A DNA stretch of 64,000 nt. It comes from Rhizophagus clarus. Taxonomy: Eukaryota; Glomeromycota; Glomeromycetes; Glomerales; Glomeraceae. The translations under genes and the position numbers were made by a program. Every line of letters starts with the position of its first letter. The first letter of the stretch is position 1. Location of the stretch: contig BLAL01000054.1 in NCBI GenBank assembly GCA_015698045.1, forward strand, positions 806,001-870,000. Reading direction: 5' to 3'. This document shows positions 46,201 to 57,625 of the stretch, piece by piece. Below the pieces are notes generated by a model. It was not told where the DNA came from. It did no database searches and saw only the letters and a program-made list of their open reading frames with translations.

Positions 46201-46678
46201 CAGTCAGCCCTTCATATAATCACCAAGTTGGTTACACCCTTAACTGGTGATTGTATAGTGGTGTGATTGTATATATAGTATATAATTTTTTTTATCAGAA
46301 ATCAGAAATAAAAATTATTAAAATTATCTTAATTTTGGCCTGAATTATAAATTATAAAATTATAAATCATATGAATTGCATATTTTTGGGTGATAGCCGT
46401 GAACAATTTTGAAAATTTCTTATAATCTACATTCTAAAAAAGGAAATTTGTTTATAATTCTGGCTGAAATTTTGATCTGACTGAAATTATAGTGACTATA
46501 CAGAGGTTTAATTACTAGTAAAAATAATATATATATTACGGATCATGTGGTGATAGTGATTATAACCGAATTGTGATTATAAAGAGGTAAATTAACTAAA
46601 TAAAAGTCAGTTTCACAAAATTGGGTTCTTATGTAGAGGTGTGACTATATAGGGTGTAATTGTATGGAGGTCTGACTG
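46201..46678. mobile_element. Small TA-flanked MITE (Tc1/mariner-like)
   Basis: Left end CAGTCAGCCCTTCATATAAT; inverse of the right end CAGTCAGACCTCCATACAAT; 17 of 20 match. TA at 46199-46200 and 46679-46680. Non-coding inside, 478 bp. A solitary end of the same kind sits at 6567. Confidence 0.65.
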
Positions 46679-46771
46679 TACAGTATTACGAAAAGTGTTA
46701 TAACTGTAATGCCGTATGTTGTAATATTACGGCATTGTCTAATCAATTACGGCTAACATCTTTAGTTGCAA

Positions 46772-49700
46772 GTTTCGATATTATCATCAATACTGAAATG
46801 GAATCAGGATGTCAAATTTGCTGGTTTATACTATTTGATGTAAGCCAATTTGTGTGTCAAATTATGGAAGGATAAATGAACGCTATGTTTGAAAAAAAAT
46901 TGGATTTGACCTGGGTAAGTATTAACGCTACTCCCATTATAATTAATAAATTTAGCTAAGACAAATGAGCTCTTAATATGTCGTATTGCAGCAGCAGATC
47001 CAAAAATTTCTGCACTGATTTGACATCTTCCATATCGATTCACTTTGTTGATAATGATCATCAAATTGGGTAAATTTTCTGTGAACGGTTTTCTGAATAT
47101 AGAATTTATGTATGTATCCTTATAATATTCAATAAGTAAATTGTAGATTTGTTCATCACGAATATCTTCAGATCGCGGTACTAAAAATATACCTGAAAAT
47201 TTCTCGCAACCAGTAATTGGTGATTCCAATATATTTCTGGAATTCATCAAAAATTATTACATTTTATTTGTTGGAAATTCGAAAAGAGAACTGACAGAAG
47301 GTCATTTATTGAGTAATTTGATGCCGATTACTTCTGAACTTGAGCTGATAATATCATTTATTTGTGTTTTGATCATCAATCGACGCATTAGTTCAGGTTC
47401 AATTTGGCAGTGACTATTAGGCAACGATCTTAATAAATATTTTATTGTTAATCTTTGCTTAATGGAATAATATAATTTGAAAAATTAACATAGCAAATGA
47501 ATTTAAATTTGAATTACCTAATACACCATTCATTCGTTCAAAGCTAAAGCACCAGAATGAATACAGGGGTCTGTAATCGTAAGAGCACTCACATAGATGT
47601 AATGATAGGTGGAGGTTTGGCATTATTTTTCCTTCACCATAATGCTCTTCGATCAATTTAATTATTTTTACTAAAAGTTCATGAGCTTTTTTCATATCAT
47701 TAATCTCCACAATTCATCTAACCAAAATCATACAAACTCTTACAAAATACGTAAGAATTTTGTGATCTTTATTCAGAAGATGATTTCATAACACAACAGT
47801 AGCGTATATTAGGAAAAAGTTGCGCCATTGGTCAGCGGTAAAGTTAGAAAAACCTTCACCACAATGGATTTTACCAGGAATTCATCCTAAATCTGATGGT
47901 AGCTTAAATTCGCTTATTTTCTTTTGAATTGATTGAAGAGCTTTTTCTGTTAATACATCTTCATCGATCCATATTTGTTTTGTTATCCATTTTGCGATTC
48001 CTAGAAAAAGGCAGTGCATCGAATCTATAATAACAAACTGAATCAGATCAAAATATGAGAGTCTTAATATTTCAGACCACCTTACGCCATTCACTTTGAC
48101 AAATCTCTCTCTTTCTGCGTTAGATTTGCATTATCACCATTCCAAAGCCTTTTGATGATGCTCTACTGGATCTTTCATGATAAACCAGTCGCTATATCTG
48201 CCATGCCACCAAAATTGTGATTATTGGCCCTTTTTTTGCATTGATGACATGATGCGAGGGTAAAGATATACCCACATAATTTTTGAGCTCCAGAAATATT
48301 GCACGAAGTAATTATTAATGCAGCTCAAATAACTTTGCCATTTGGACATTCATTAGTGCGATTAAGATTCACGCCTTCCTAAAGTGACTCTAATTCTGTT
48401 ATTATTGGCGAAAGATAATGATTAATTTTATGCAATTTAACCTTATCGGGTTCTGGTAATATGCCGAGTATAAGCACATTTTTAGGCTTAAATCGAACAT
48501 CCTGAGGTAAATTGCATATTACTGCGTATATTATACCTGTACTGTAAATTGTTCTTTCGTAAGGCTGGAACTAATCCAAATTCATCATTAATCCTAGATG
48601 AGTATCAGTCTTGTCTGGTCAGAAAAAGTTATTTGACCCTTGTTTAGACGATTCCTTAAGAATTTTCCATATTTGGTCATCATAAATATCTGATAGAACA
48701 TTGTCAATTATTGAATGACGTGTCCAATGCCACAGTAATTCTTCAAATCCTGGCCACTTGAATATACTAGAAAGCTGCTGTTGTATACTCGAGACCAGAT
48801 AAATTAATTCAGGAACAATTGATATACTATTATTTAAAGAAATTTTCTTCCCTAAAGGAGTACGACATTGTTTTAATCTCTTTGTAGCCAAATTTGGAAA
48901 TTTGACATGGCTGCATTTCATAACAGTATTATTATCTTTTGACATTATCTTCTCTTTTTTGTATAATTTGTGACATTTTTGGCAGGCTGCAAACTGCGTA
49001 AATCAATCGAAAAGTCCTAACTTTTTTCTTAGCATATACAATAAATTTGGAAATGATTTGTAATTGATATTTTTACATACTTTCAATATTATTTTAATAA
49101 ATTGTATTAATTCTTCAATTGCAGTATTTGGTATGTTATGATTCAACCTGAACTTCATAATCCATATCAAAATCCCTTTAATTAATTCATCTGTTAGTAA
49201 TTCTGAAATATCTGGTGTGTCTGAAATATCCAGTATGTCGAACATAAGATGAGAGTAATTCTCAAAATTATCTGAAAAATTGTTATCTTCATCATTAGGA
49301 GAATCTTCTTGTGTCGAAGATTCACTAGTGTAGATATCATTCGTGTCATATTCAGCTGGCACATTATAAGAGGAATCTTCAGCGACTAGCTCAACTTGTG
49401 ATATGACGAAATGTGCCTGGTTTTGCCCTTTTTTTTGCATGGAAGAAATATATATTTCTGTTTCTCATACGTATCATTATCAGAATGTGTATCAATAGAC
49501 ATTGTCATATCTTGTAGTTCTGCTAACGATATTGTCAAATCAATCAGTTCTACTAACTCTTGAGATGTTAGAGCCTTATCGCGATTTAATAGTTCCAAAG
49601 AAGTCGTTTGCTCATTCGTTTGCTCATGTACACAGATTGACCATTTTTCCATTACAATGGCTGCAAAAGCACAGAACCTTCTCTCTTGATTTTCTGATCG

Positions 49701-49797
49701 TAAATTCAGTAGACGTTTGTTTAGAGGTCGATAAACTAGGATTATTATATTCATCTATGATATTAGCAGCAATGCGTTTTCTTTCCCCTTTTTTCAT
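46772..49797 (-). pseudogene. CACTA tnp2-type transposase, N-terminal and central parts, decayed
   Basis: Starts at ATG 49795-49797 (MKKGERKRIAAN), followed by a Cys pair CFCSHCNGK. Further along: CQKCHKLY (zinc pair, near 48980), LMMNLDxFQPY (48580), LPQDVRFKPKNVLIL, a CHQCKKGP pair, NGVRWSEILRLSYFD, IIDSMHCLFLGIAKWI (48040), LHLSLHLCECSYDYRPLYSFWCFSFERMNG (47620-47530), RKPFTENLPN and AYIK at the nested insertion. These blocks are those of the tnp2 family with its DUF4218-like end, as recalled. More than ten stops and several frame changes. The C-terminus is at 43171-43339. Confidence 0.75.
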
Positions 49798-49867
49798 TTT
49801 TTGATAAAAGTTTACGTTGAATAAAGTTATAATATACTTTGTTATATTTAATTAATAGTGATTTTTT

Positions 49868-50030
49868 ATTAATATCAAATTTTTAGTGATGTCAAATTTT
49901 TAGTGATATTGTGGTTTTTTTATTAATATCAAATTTTTAGTGATGTCGAATTTTTAGTGATATTTTGGTTTTTTTATTAATATCAAATTTTTAGTGATGT
50001 CGAATTTTTAGTGATATTGTGATTATATTC
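49868..50030. repeat. Three copies of a 55-60-bp unit
   Basis: Unit TTTTTTATTAATATCAAATT then TTTAGTGATGTCGAATTTTT and AGTGATATTGTGGT, in tandem within the divergent promoter region of the CACTA genes. Confidence 0.8.
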
Positions 50031-50189
50031 CATTTTAAAATGATATTAATGGTATAATTAACAAAATAGACAAATTCAAATATGAAAAATTAGACGTAAG
50101 AAGTTGAATAGAAAATTAAACAAAAACCAAAATTTAAAAAATAAAATATATACCATAATACGCACTCAATGTGATTTAACTGTTCAATT

Positions 50190-50400
50190 AATTGAAAGTC
50201 TAGTTTGATGCGAAAGTTTAAGTCTAATCTGATTATTAACAACTAATGATTGAAAGTCTAATTTGATATGTTTAATATATGTTTAATTAATTAAAAGTCT
50301 AATTTGATGCGAAAGTTTAAGTCTAATTTGATCACGCCTATTGAAAGTCTAATTTTATACAAATGTTTGTGATCGTTAATTGTTAAAAGTCTAATTTAAT
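50190..50400. promoter_or_regulatory. Cluster of AAAGTCTAATTTGAT motifs between the divergent CACTA genes
   Basis: AGTCTAAT or AGTCTAGT or AGTCTAATC occurs about seven times in 200 bases, partly as pairs (gaaagtctagtttgatgcg then aaagtttaagtctaat). Located between the transposase start (49797) and accessory gene start (50514). In En/Spm the TnpA protein binds repeated 12-bp motifs; this cluster could be the counterpart, by inference only. Confidence 0.4.
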
Positions 50401-50513
50401 AGTAAAGAAATAGATATAAATAGTGGTCCAATTTTCTCGTTCCATACAAAAAATTGCCCTTTTTTCTTTTTTAAAAAATAATAATAAAAAATAAAAATAA
50501 TTTTAAAACAATA

Positions 50514-52691
50514 ATGGCTTGTAAGAAACCATCAAAACCAAATGCTCCTTCACCAGATATTACTGGTTCGTCTACACCATCGCCACATATAATATCAACT
50601 TCTTCACGAAATATTGCTTCAACACCAACACTAACTAATACCACCATTTCATCTATATCACGAAATATTGTCACATCATGAGTGTCAACACCAACTAATA
50701 CTACACCACAAAATATTACCACATTACGAGTGTCAACATCAACTAATACTACCGCTTCGTCTACACCACGAAATATTGCCACATCACAAAATATTGCTTC
50801 AACACCAACATCACTAAATACTAATACTACAGCTCCCTTTAGACTTGTTGTTTCGCAAGATATTTTAGCCTCATTAAGTCAAATTCAAACTCAATCTCAA
50901 TGAACTTCTAATATTATTAAAAGATATCTTAATATTAATGTACTGAAAAGTTACCATTTACATCACGAAGAAGGAGCATCAAGAAATGTTTGACCGAGTA
51001 ATGAAGAAGCAGGTAAACTGAATTTTTTGTTATATTTTAATATTTATTATATTACATCTGTTCATTATGATTTGATACATATCCTTATAATTTAAAATAG
51101 GTAATTTAGAGTTAGGAAATTTAAAAAATGAAACCCTACGATTACAGAATGAATTGAATCAGGAAAAGGTCAAAGTATCAGAAATGAAACAAAAAATAGA
51201 TAATTTGCAAGACTGCATTCATAGGGTCAAGGAGGAGAATTCCTTACTATGGCAGTTTAATGAAATTTTTGGTGATGAATCAAACCAATTATGTGAAGAG
51301 AATAAAACTCTTCAAGAAAAACTTCAACGGCTCAAGCAACTTTGCACACCTCGAAAGACTATCGATTCTCTGCAGCAATATTCACTAAAACATCCCAATA
51401 AAAGATTAAAATTGAGAGAGAAATCGCCTGATGAAGTTGCCACTTCAGCTGCAAGAGTAAGAATTTTACAAGACTATTTGCAGCCGAATTGTGTTAATGT
51501 ATATATACAGCTTTTATTATTTTCTCTTATTGTTTAGAATGAAATGAAGAACCTCTTGAAAGGTCAAATACCTGAAGAATATTAGTTGGATTTACGGCAA
51601 GACTTTTAGTGAACAGATAGCAAAGATATACGAAAAATTGATACTTGAATTAAGAGGTTGATGAGTGGATATTATAATCCGTCTGTAACCCAGTTGTCAA
51701 ACTGGTTATGATCAATTCACAAGCATAAAAGAGATAGACAACAGAAATGACTATTAGGCCAATTAGACAAAGTCGACTATAGAATGCACGTGAATGCATG
51801 ATTGTCTGAAGTGAGCAGTATTTTATTTTAATGCACTTCTTTTTAGTCATTTGAAATTAATCTTTATATATTCGACAGAAAAAAATAGATGAGTAAAGGC
51901 GGCAATAAAATTATATGAAAGAAATGACGCCAACATAAAGGAATTTGATAAAGACGAATTATTATCAATGCTTGTACAGAATGATTGTCATTCTATTGAG
52001 CAATCAGATTCTGAAGACGATTCATAACAGAAATTGCCTGATAATAAGTAGTTCTTGTATGTATACGATCGGTCATGGCATTCAAATGAGGTATTAAAGT
52101 GATTACTGCTCCTAACCTATTTTAATATTTATTCGATATTTGTTTATCTTTATTTTAATAGTTAAAACAGCTATTACAAAACGTATTAGACCCTGAAGCA
52201 GAATATATTTAACGCGCAAAAAAGTAACAGGAGTGAATTTATAATGATGATATTTACTTCATGTCTAGTAAACCTCTTGAGAATGCGCCTGAATGGGCGC
52301 TCGATAAAATGAAAATGTACGAGACAGATGAAACAAATGAAACAATTGGCATTAGCAAATATATCAACATGGTTGATGATTTGATTCAATCTTACGAGGA
52401 TCATGTGCTAATGGAACTGAATTTAATAGAGCCATATTCAGATTTCTTGTTAAATTTGGCAGAAATGAATTCACTAGACCTAAAGATTTGGATGAGATCG
52501 GTGAAAGTTTGACAATAGTAAGTTGAATTATTTTAATATTTTTACATCACAAATATCGTTAATTAATTTTGTTTATATCATATGTTGTATCATATTAGCA
52601 ATAAAAAGCCGAAAAAAAGTGAAAAGGAAAAAGAAGAGCTATGGAAGATGAAGAACTCCATGAAATCTTTGAAGCAGATGAATATTATTAG
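50514..52691 (+). pseudogene. CACTA accessory gene (Ser/Thr-rich plus coiled coil), decayed
   Basis: ATG at 50514 (MACKKPSKPNAPSP). Exon 1 (to 51012) is a Thr/Ser/Asn-rich low-complexity region with internal repeats; exon 2 (51101-51498) encodes a coiled coil (LGNLKNETLRLQNELNQEKV, then KIDNLQDCIHRVKEEN) ; later exons carry KHKRDRQQK, LGQLDKVDYRMH, AAIKLYERNDANIKEFDKD, NAPEWALDKM and end EDEELHEIFEADEYY with TAG at 52689-52691. At least a dozen in-frame stops, many TGA where a sister repeat has CGA, and one frame change near 52425. Position and coil content suggest a TnpA-like DNA-binding partner of the transposase; this is inferred. Confidence 0.6.
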
Positions 52692-53194
52692 TATATTTTA
52701 TATTTCTTTTTTTTAGTTATATAATTATGACTGGATATTTTATATTTTTTTTTGGTTTATATAATTATGATTGGTTTATGAGTCTTATGGTTATTGTACA
52801 GTTGATCATATGCGGGTTGGTTTATATAATTATCTTATATTACTATATACTATATACGTTAATATATATAAAATAAATGGTTTTTATTTGCTTATAAAAT
52901 ACAAAATGATGCTTTATTATTCGACCTTAAAAAACCTCTAGTTCGACCTTTTTATTAATTATATTCAGATTACATACAGTAGTCGAATATAGTTTTTTTT
53001 AGGGCCGAATAAATATGTAATAATGTCCTAATATAGGTAAAATGATGGTTGAATTTTCTTTCTGAATTTGAGACGATTAGCACCCTAAATGCGCCAAAAA
53101 AATCAGCCTCAATTTGACATAGGTTAGATCGTCATTTGACTTATATTCGATCTGGTCAAATTTAGGCTGAATTATCCTTTTTCGACTAGTGTAA

Positions 53195-54850
53195 ACTCTG
53201 ATAGAAAATTTTTTTTTTAAGAGAGATTTTCTAAGAATTCATATAGGAAGACTTCATATGGAAAATCTTTAATAGAAAATTTTTTTTTAATTGATTTCTT
53301 AAGATAATTTGATAAATAGAGATTTTTTTTTTTTTGAAATTTCTAAAAATTTTTTTTAAGAGATTTTGAGATTTCTAAAAGTTCGTATGGAAAGAGTTCA
53401 TATGGGATATTTTGATAAGATTTTCCAAGAGTTTGTATAGGAAGGATTATCTGATAGAAAATTTTTTTTTGAGAGATTTTCTTAGAGTTTATATGGAAGG
53501 GTTTGTATGAGATTTTTTTTAAGAGATTTTCTAAGAGTTTGTATGAAAAGGATTCGTATGGGGGGATATCTGATAAAAAATTTTTTTGAGAGATTTTTTA
53601 AGTTCATATAGGAAGGATTTGTATGGGAAGAGTTTGTATGAGATATTTTGATAAAGATTTTCTAAGAGTTCATATAAGAAGGGTTATCTGATAGAAAATT
53701 TTTTTTGAGAGATTTTCTTAGAGTTCATATAGAAGAGTTTGTATGGAAAGAGTTCGTATAGGATATCTGATAGAAAAATTTTTTTGAGAGATTTTCTAAG
53801 AGTTCATGAAAAGGGTTTGTATGGGATTCTTTGATAAAAAAAATTTTTTTAAGATTTTCTAAGAGTTTGTTTGAGAAGAGTTTGTATAGGATATCTGATA
53901 GAAAATTTTTTTTTGAGAGATTTTCTAAGAATTTATATAGAAAGGATTCATATGGGATTTTTAATAGAAAATTTTTTTAAGAGATTTTCTAAAAGTTTGT
54001 ATGAGAAAGATTCGTATGGGATATCAGATAGAAAATTAGTTCATATGGAAAGGGTTCGTATGGGATATCTGATAGAATTTTTTTTGAGAAATTTTTTAAG
54101 AGTTCATATGAAAGAGTTTGTATAGAATATCTGATAGAAAATTTTTTTTTAAGAGATTTTCTAAGAGTTCGTATGAGAAGAGTTTGTATGGAATATCTGA
54201 TAGAAAAATTTTTTTTGAGAGATCTTCTAAGAGTTTATATAGAAAGGGTTCATATGGAATTTTTTAATAGAAAATTTTTTTTTAAGAAATTTTCTAAGAG
54301 TTTGTATGAGAAGGGTTCATATGGAATATCTGATAAAAAATTTTTTTTTTAAGAGATTTTCTAAGAGTTCATTTAGAAAGGTTTGTATGAGATTCTTTAG
54401 GTTCATATGGGATATCTGATAGAATTTTTTTTTGAGAGATTTTCTAAAAGTTCATAAGGAAAGGATTCATATAGAATATCTGATAGAAAATTTTTTTTTT
54501 AAGAGATTTTTTAAGAGTTCATTTGAAAGGGTTTGTATGGGATTCTTTGGATTCGTATGGGATATCTGATAGAATTTTTTTTGAGAGATTTTCTAAGAGT
54601 TTATAAGAAAAGGATTCGTATAGGATTTTTTGATAGAAAATTTTTTTTAAGAGATTTTCTAAGAATTCATATAAAAAGAATTTGTATAGGATTCTTTGGG
54701 TTTGTATGGGATATCTGATAGAATTTTTTTTTGAGAGATTTTCTAAGAGTTTATTTGGAAGGATTCATATGGGGTTCTTTGATAGAAAATTTTTTTAAGA
54801 GATTTATTCGTATAGGAAATAGAAATTTTTTTCTGAAATTTTCTAAGAGT
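53195..54850. repeat. Degenerate satellite, unit about 70-90 bp
   Basis: Unit: gatagaaaattttttttgag, agattttctaagagttcata, tggaaagggttcgtatggga, tatct. About twenty copies with length variation in the T and A runs. It starts right after the CACTA target duplication. Short open frames (GYLIENFFLRDFLR) are by-products. Confidence 0.85.
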
Positions 54851-55608
54851 TTATATTATACTTTTAAGAAAGAATTTTTTAGAATTCATAAAATTAAATA
54901 AAGGGTTAGTAAAATTACTAGTATTCTCTAGAATTAAAATTAATGATAGTTTTTCTATTTATTTATTATTAACCAATTAAAATTCAGTCTAATCTTATGC
55001 ACGTGACCTAATCTTAACATGCATATAAATTACCAAATGTGACTTTGTTTATTTTAAAAAAATATATACTCTTTTTTTTCTGTTTTCTTTTTACTCTCTT
55101 TACATTTTATGGGTATATTAATTATTGTATTTTTGTCATTAAATTTATTATACTATTGACTATATTTTATTTTATAATATTAACTTTACCTCTTTTTAAT
55201 ATTACTAATGTAATATTATATTTCTTTTTTTTATATTACTAATGTTATTCTTTTTTTTTTTATTCTCTTTTTTTTATATTTTACTAACATCATTACATAT
55301 TTTTCTTTTTTTTTACAAACTTTCATAATACTAACTTTTTGTATTTGTACTTTACTATGATGATTATTAAATTTTTATATTTATACTTTACTATTTATTA
55401 AATAAGGTGAATTTATTCTTCACCCTGGGTGAGATTTGATATTACTCACCCCCTATCACATGATCAATATTTTGACTGACTAATTTTTAATTGGCTGATT
55501 TTTTTAACTTAAATTTTCTGTTATCAATTTGTAATGTAACAATTTTTTTTTTGCGAAACATTTTATTTTATTCCTTTAAAGTTTACTGAATAGAAGAATG
55601 AAACGCAA
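54851..55608. other. AT-rich region without genes
   Basis: One small GC-richer palindrome, TTCACCCTGGGTGA (55420-55433), with a second CTCACCCCC nearby. Otherwise T-rich with no supported ORF. Confidence 0.5.
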
Positions 55609-56890
55609 TTATTCAAAATCAAAACTTTTATCTTTAATATAACTAGTAATAATGACATCAAAACCCCAATAATAATAATAAAAATGATGATAAAAGACAA
55701 AAAAAGATATGATAAATAATGAAAACAAAAGGGAAACAAAACAAAGGTGAAAAGAAAAAGGAGACAAGATCAAAAAGAAATGAAAAAGAATATTGATGGA
55801 AAAGATAAAATGAAAAGAAAGAAGACGAAGAAAGAGAAACAAAAGGAAAAAAAAATGAAAACAGAAGGTAAAACAAAAGGGGAAGTGGACGATAAGGGGG
55901 AAATTAAAGAGGAAAATAAAAGGAAATAAAATCAAAAAATAAAATGATGATGAAAGGTGAGAGTAAAATTTGTTAGTAATAATCATAAGAAAATATATTA
56001 AAAAAAAAATTTGAAATGAAACTGAACACCTACCTCGTTTTCAAAGAGATTCGGCATAGTAAAAAAATTCAGAAAAAAATGAAAGGGCGAAGGAATAAAG
56101 ATAAAAGGGGCGAAGACAAAACTAAAAAGAAAAGATTTGTAATACAATATAAAACCAAATTATTATGTTAGATGCTAATTTTTTATCGACGGTATTGATA
56201 AATTATATTTTAATCACTTGATTTTCTAGCGTTCTGGATTCACAAAATCATGGGATATTAATGGTACAAAATTGTGTATAAAAATGAAAGGGCATACAAA
56301 AGAAAATGAAATAAAAATAAAGAGACGAAGTCAAAAATGAAAGGTAAAATAGGGATAAGGGAAAAAATGAAATAAAGTGAAAGGAAAACAAGATAAAGGA
56401 GATGAAGATAAAAACAAAAAAAAAAACAAAACAAAAGAGAAAATGAAAGGGAAAAAGAAAAAGCAAAAACGAAAGGAAAAAATGAAAGGAAAACGGAAAC
56501 AAAGAGAAAGACCGAAAAGGAAAGCGAAAACAAAAGATAATGGAAAAAACAAAAGGGAAATGGAAACAAAGGGAAAGGGAAAGCAGAAACAAAAGGAAAG
56601 GGAAAGCAGAAATGAAAGATAATAGAAAAAATGAAAGGGAAAAATAAAAGAAAAAGCAGAAATAAAATGAAAAACAAAATGAAAATAAAAGGGAATACAA
56701 ATATGAAAGGATACAAAAACGAAAAGGAAATTAGAGGATAAAGACAAAGATAAAAGGAAAATAGAATAAAGAGAACGAATATAAAAAAGAAAAAAGACAC
56801 TCATAAAGAAAAAAAAAAATTGAAACAAAGTTAATAAAAATGAAACAAAATCAAAAAAGAAAAAAGAAAAAAGAATTAAAGAAACAAAAA
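55609..56890 (-). repeat. Purine-rich (GGAAA/GAAAA) low-complexity tract; pyrimidine-rich on the minus strand
   Basis: Plus strand almost all A and G. A break at 56000-56270 is AT-rich and non-repetitive and includes a possible donor GAG|GTAGGTG on the minus strand (about 56030). Phe/Leu-rich frames on the minus strand are artefacts. Confidence 0.75.
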
Positions 56891-57060
56891 AATCATACCT
56901 TTGAACGCGAAATGATAAGAGTCCAAAACTTAAAAGAAAGAAAAAAAAAAATTAGAAATGACAAAAAATAAAATAAAAAATAAAAAAGAAAGAAGCGACA
57001 TACCTGGTAGCTGATACCTGTGTATTTTTTGACGCGAAACTAAAAAACCTAAAAAAGGTG
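56891..57060 (-). other. Two exon-like pieces on the minus strand
   Basis: Minus strand: AGGTTTTTTAG acceptor, then 57040-57002 (TTTCGCGTCAAAAAATACAC to ACCAG), donor GTATGT, T/C run, TTTTAAG acceptor at about 56935, piece of 30 nt (TTTTGGACTCTTATCATTTC and on), donor GTATGA at about 56897. Joined they read KKYTGISYQ then FWTLIISRSK, open. The tract to the left may be the next intron. No start or domain; weak. Confidence 0.3.
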
Positions 57061-57065
57061 TAAAC

Positions 57066-57115
57066 AAATAGTGGCAGTTTGGCTATATAAAGTTCCATCA
57101 GCCAATCAAAATTTA
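57066..57115 (-). promoter_or_regulatory. CCAAT plus TATA promoter-like region, minus strand
   Basis: Minus strand: ATTGGCTGATGG (CCAAT box in inverse, about 57093-57104) followed 8-10 bases later by CTTTATATAG (about 57083-57092), then about 30 bases to the first exon-like piece. It lies immediately next to the retrotransposon LTR end. Confidence 0.35.
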
Positions 57116-57121
57116 TTACAT

Positions 57122-57625
57122 TGTTCATCAACTCAGTCCGTCGAGTAGTGAATTATGAATATCTTCAGGGAGACACTAGCTATGAAGTATTCCAATCAAT
57201 TCCTTACACGCTAAAAGGCAGTGTATTCGATAATTAAAATGTATCTTTATTAGTTGTAGGTACGTTAACAACTTATACAATAAGGCAATCTTATAACACT
57301 TGCAATTACAACTTTTTTATAAACAACTTGTCTGAACTTTTTTTATTTTAAGCGAATATTCAAGATATTTATACAAATTGAACTTCATTCAAGTATATAA
57401 ATAATATAAGATATAAAAGATATAAATATAATAAATAATATATAAGAAATTTAAATAATAAAAGAAATATAAGAAATAAATACTATATATACTATAAATG
57501 ATATATAAGAAATATATACTAAATATACTAAATATACTTAATATACTTTATATATTACATCGATCATTTGTGGCGCGGTAATGTTAATATTCATCATTAA
57601 GTAAATGCAAATCATTCGTCTAACA
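57122..57625 (-). repeat. 3' long terminal repeat of the Ty3-type element
   Basis: Starts (minus strand) TGTTAGACGAATG at 57625 right after a polypurine tract (TTAGGGGAGGAGAG) and ends GATGAACA at 57122, so TGTT...AACA. 504 bp. Predicted target duplication next to it: TACAT on the plus strand at 57117-57121. The 5' LTR would lie right of the window. Confidence 0.7.

Larger units (their letters stand above)
43340..46771. mobile_element. Nested TIR element (hAT-like target duplication) inside the transposase gene
   Basis: Termini TTGCAAGTAAAGATGTTA (43340) and, inverted, TTGCAACTAAAGATGTTA (ending 46771) agree over about 30 bases with few differences. Next to each lies a series of TAATGCCGTAAT words (43430-43490; 46690-46745). 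Flanking 8-mers on the gene strand, TATCGAAA and TGTCGAAT, agree at six positions, consistent with an aged 8-bp duplication. Contents: AT minisatellite, LINE ORF1 remnant, a second block of GCCTAATTACG words (46130-46200) and a TA-flanked MITE. No own transposase seen. Confidence 0.65.
42836..53191. mobile_element. CACTA (EnSpm) transposon, complete, 10.36 kb, with nested insertions
   Basis: Begins CACTAGTCGAAAAAGGA (42836-42852) and ends with the exact inverse (53175-53191). Flanked on both sides by TAA (42833-42835 and 53192-53194), the 3-bp target duplication CACTA elements make. Carries a tnp2-type transposase on the minus strand (43171-49797, split by a nested element) and a coiled-coil accessory gene on the plus strand (50514-52691), divergent from a region with AGTCTAAT repeats. 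This is the classical two-gene plan of En/Spm elements. Both genes are full of stops, so the copy is dead but its ends are intact. Confidence 0.9.

Noticed and set aside
50471-50782. Minus-strand frame rich in Val/Asp
   Set aside because: Antisense of the Ser/Thr repeat region of the accessory gene.
53871-54718. Short repeat peptides GYLIENFFLRDFLR
   Set aside because: By-products of the degenerate satellite; frames break in every other unit.
56248-56828. Overlapping minus-strand frames of 150-180 codons
   Set aside because: Same artefact in a purine-rich tract, three frames open together.
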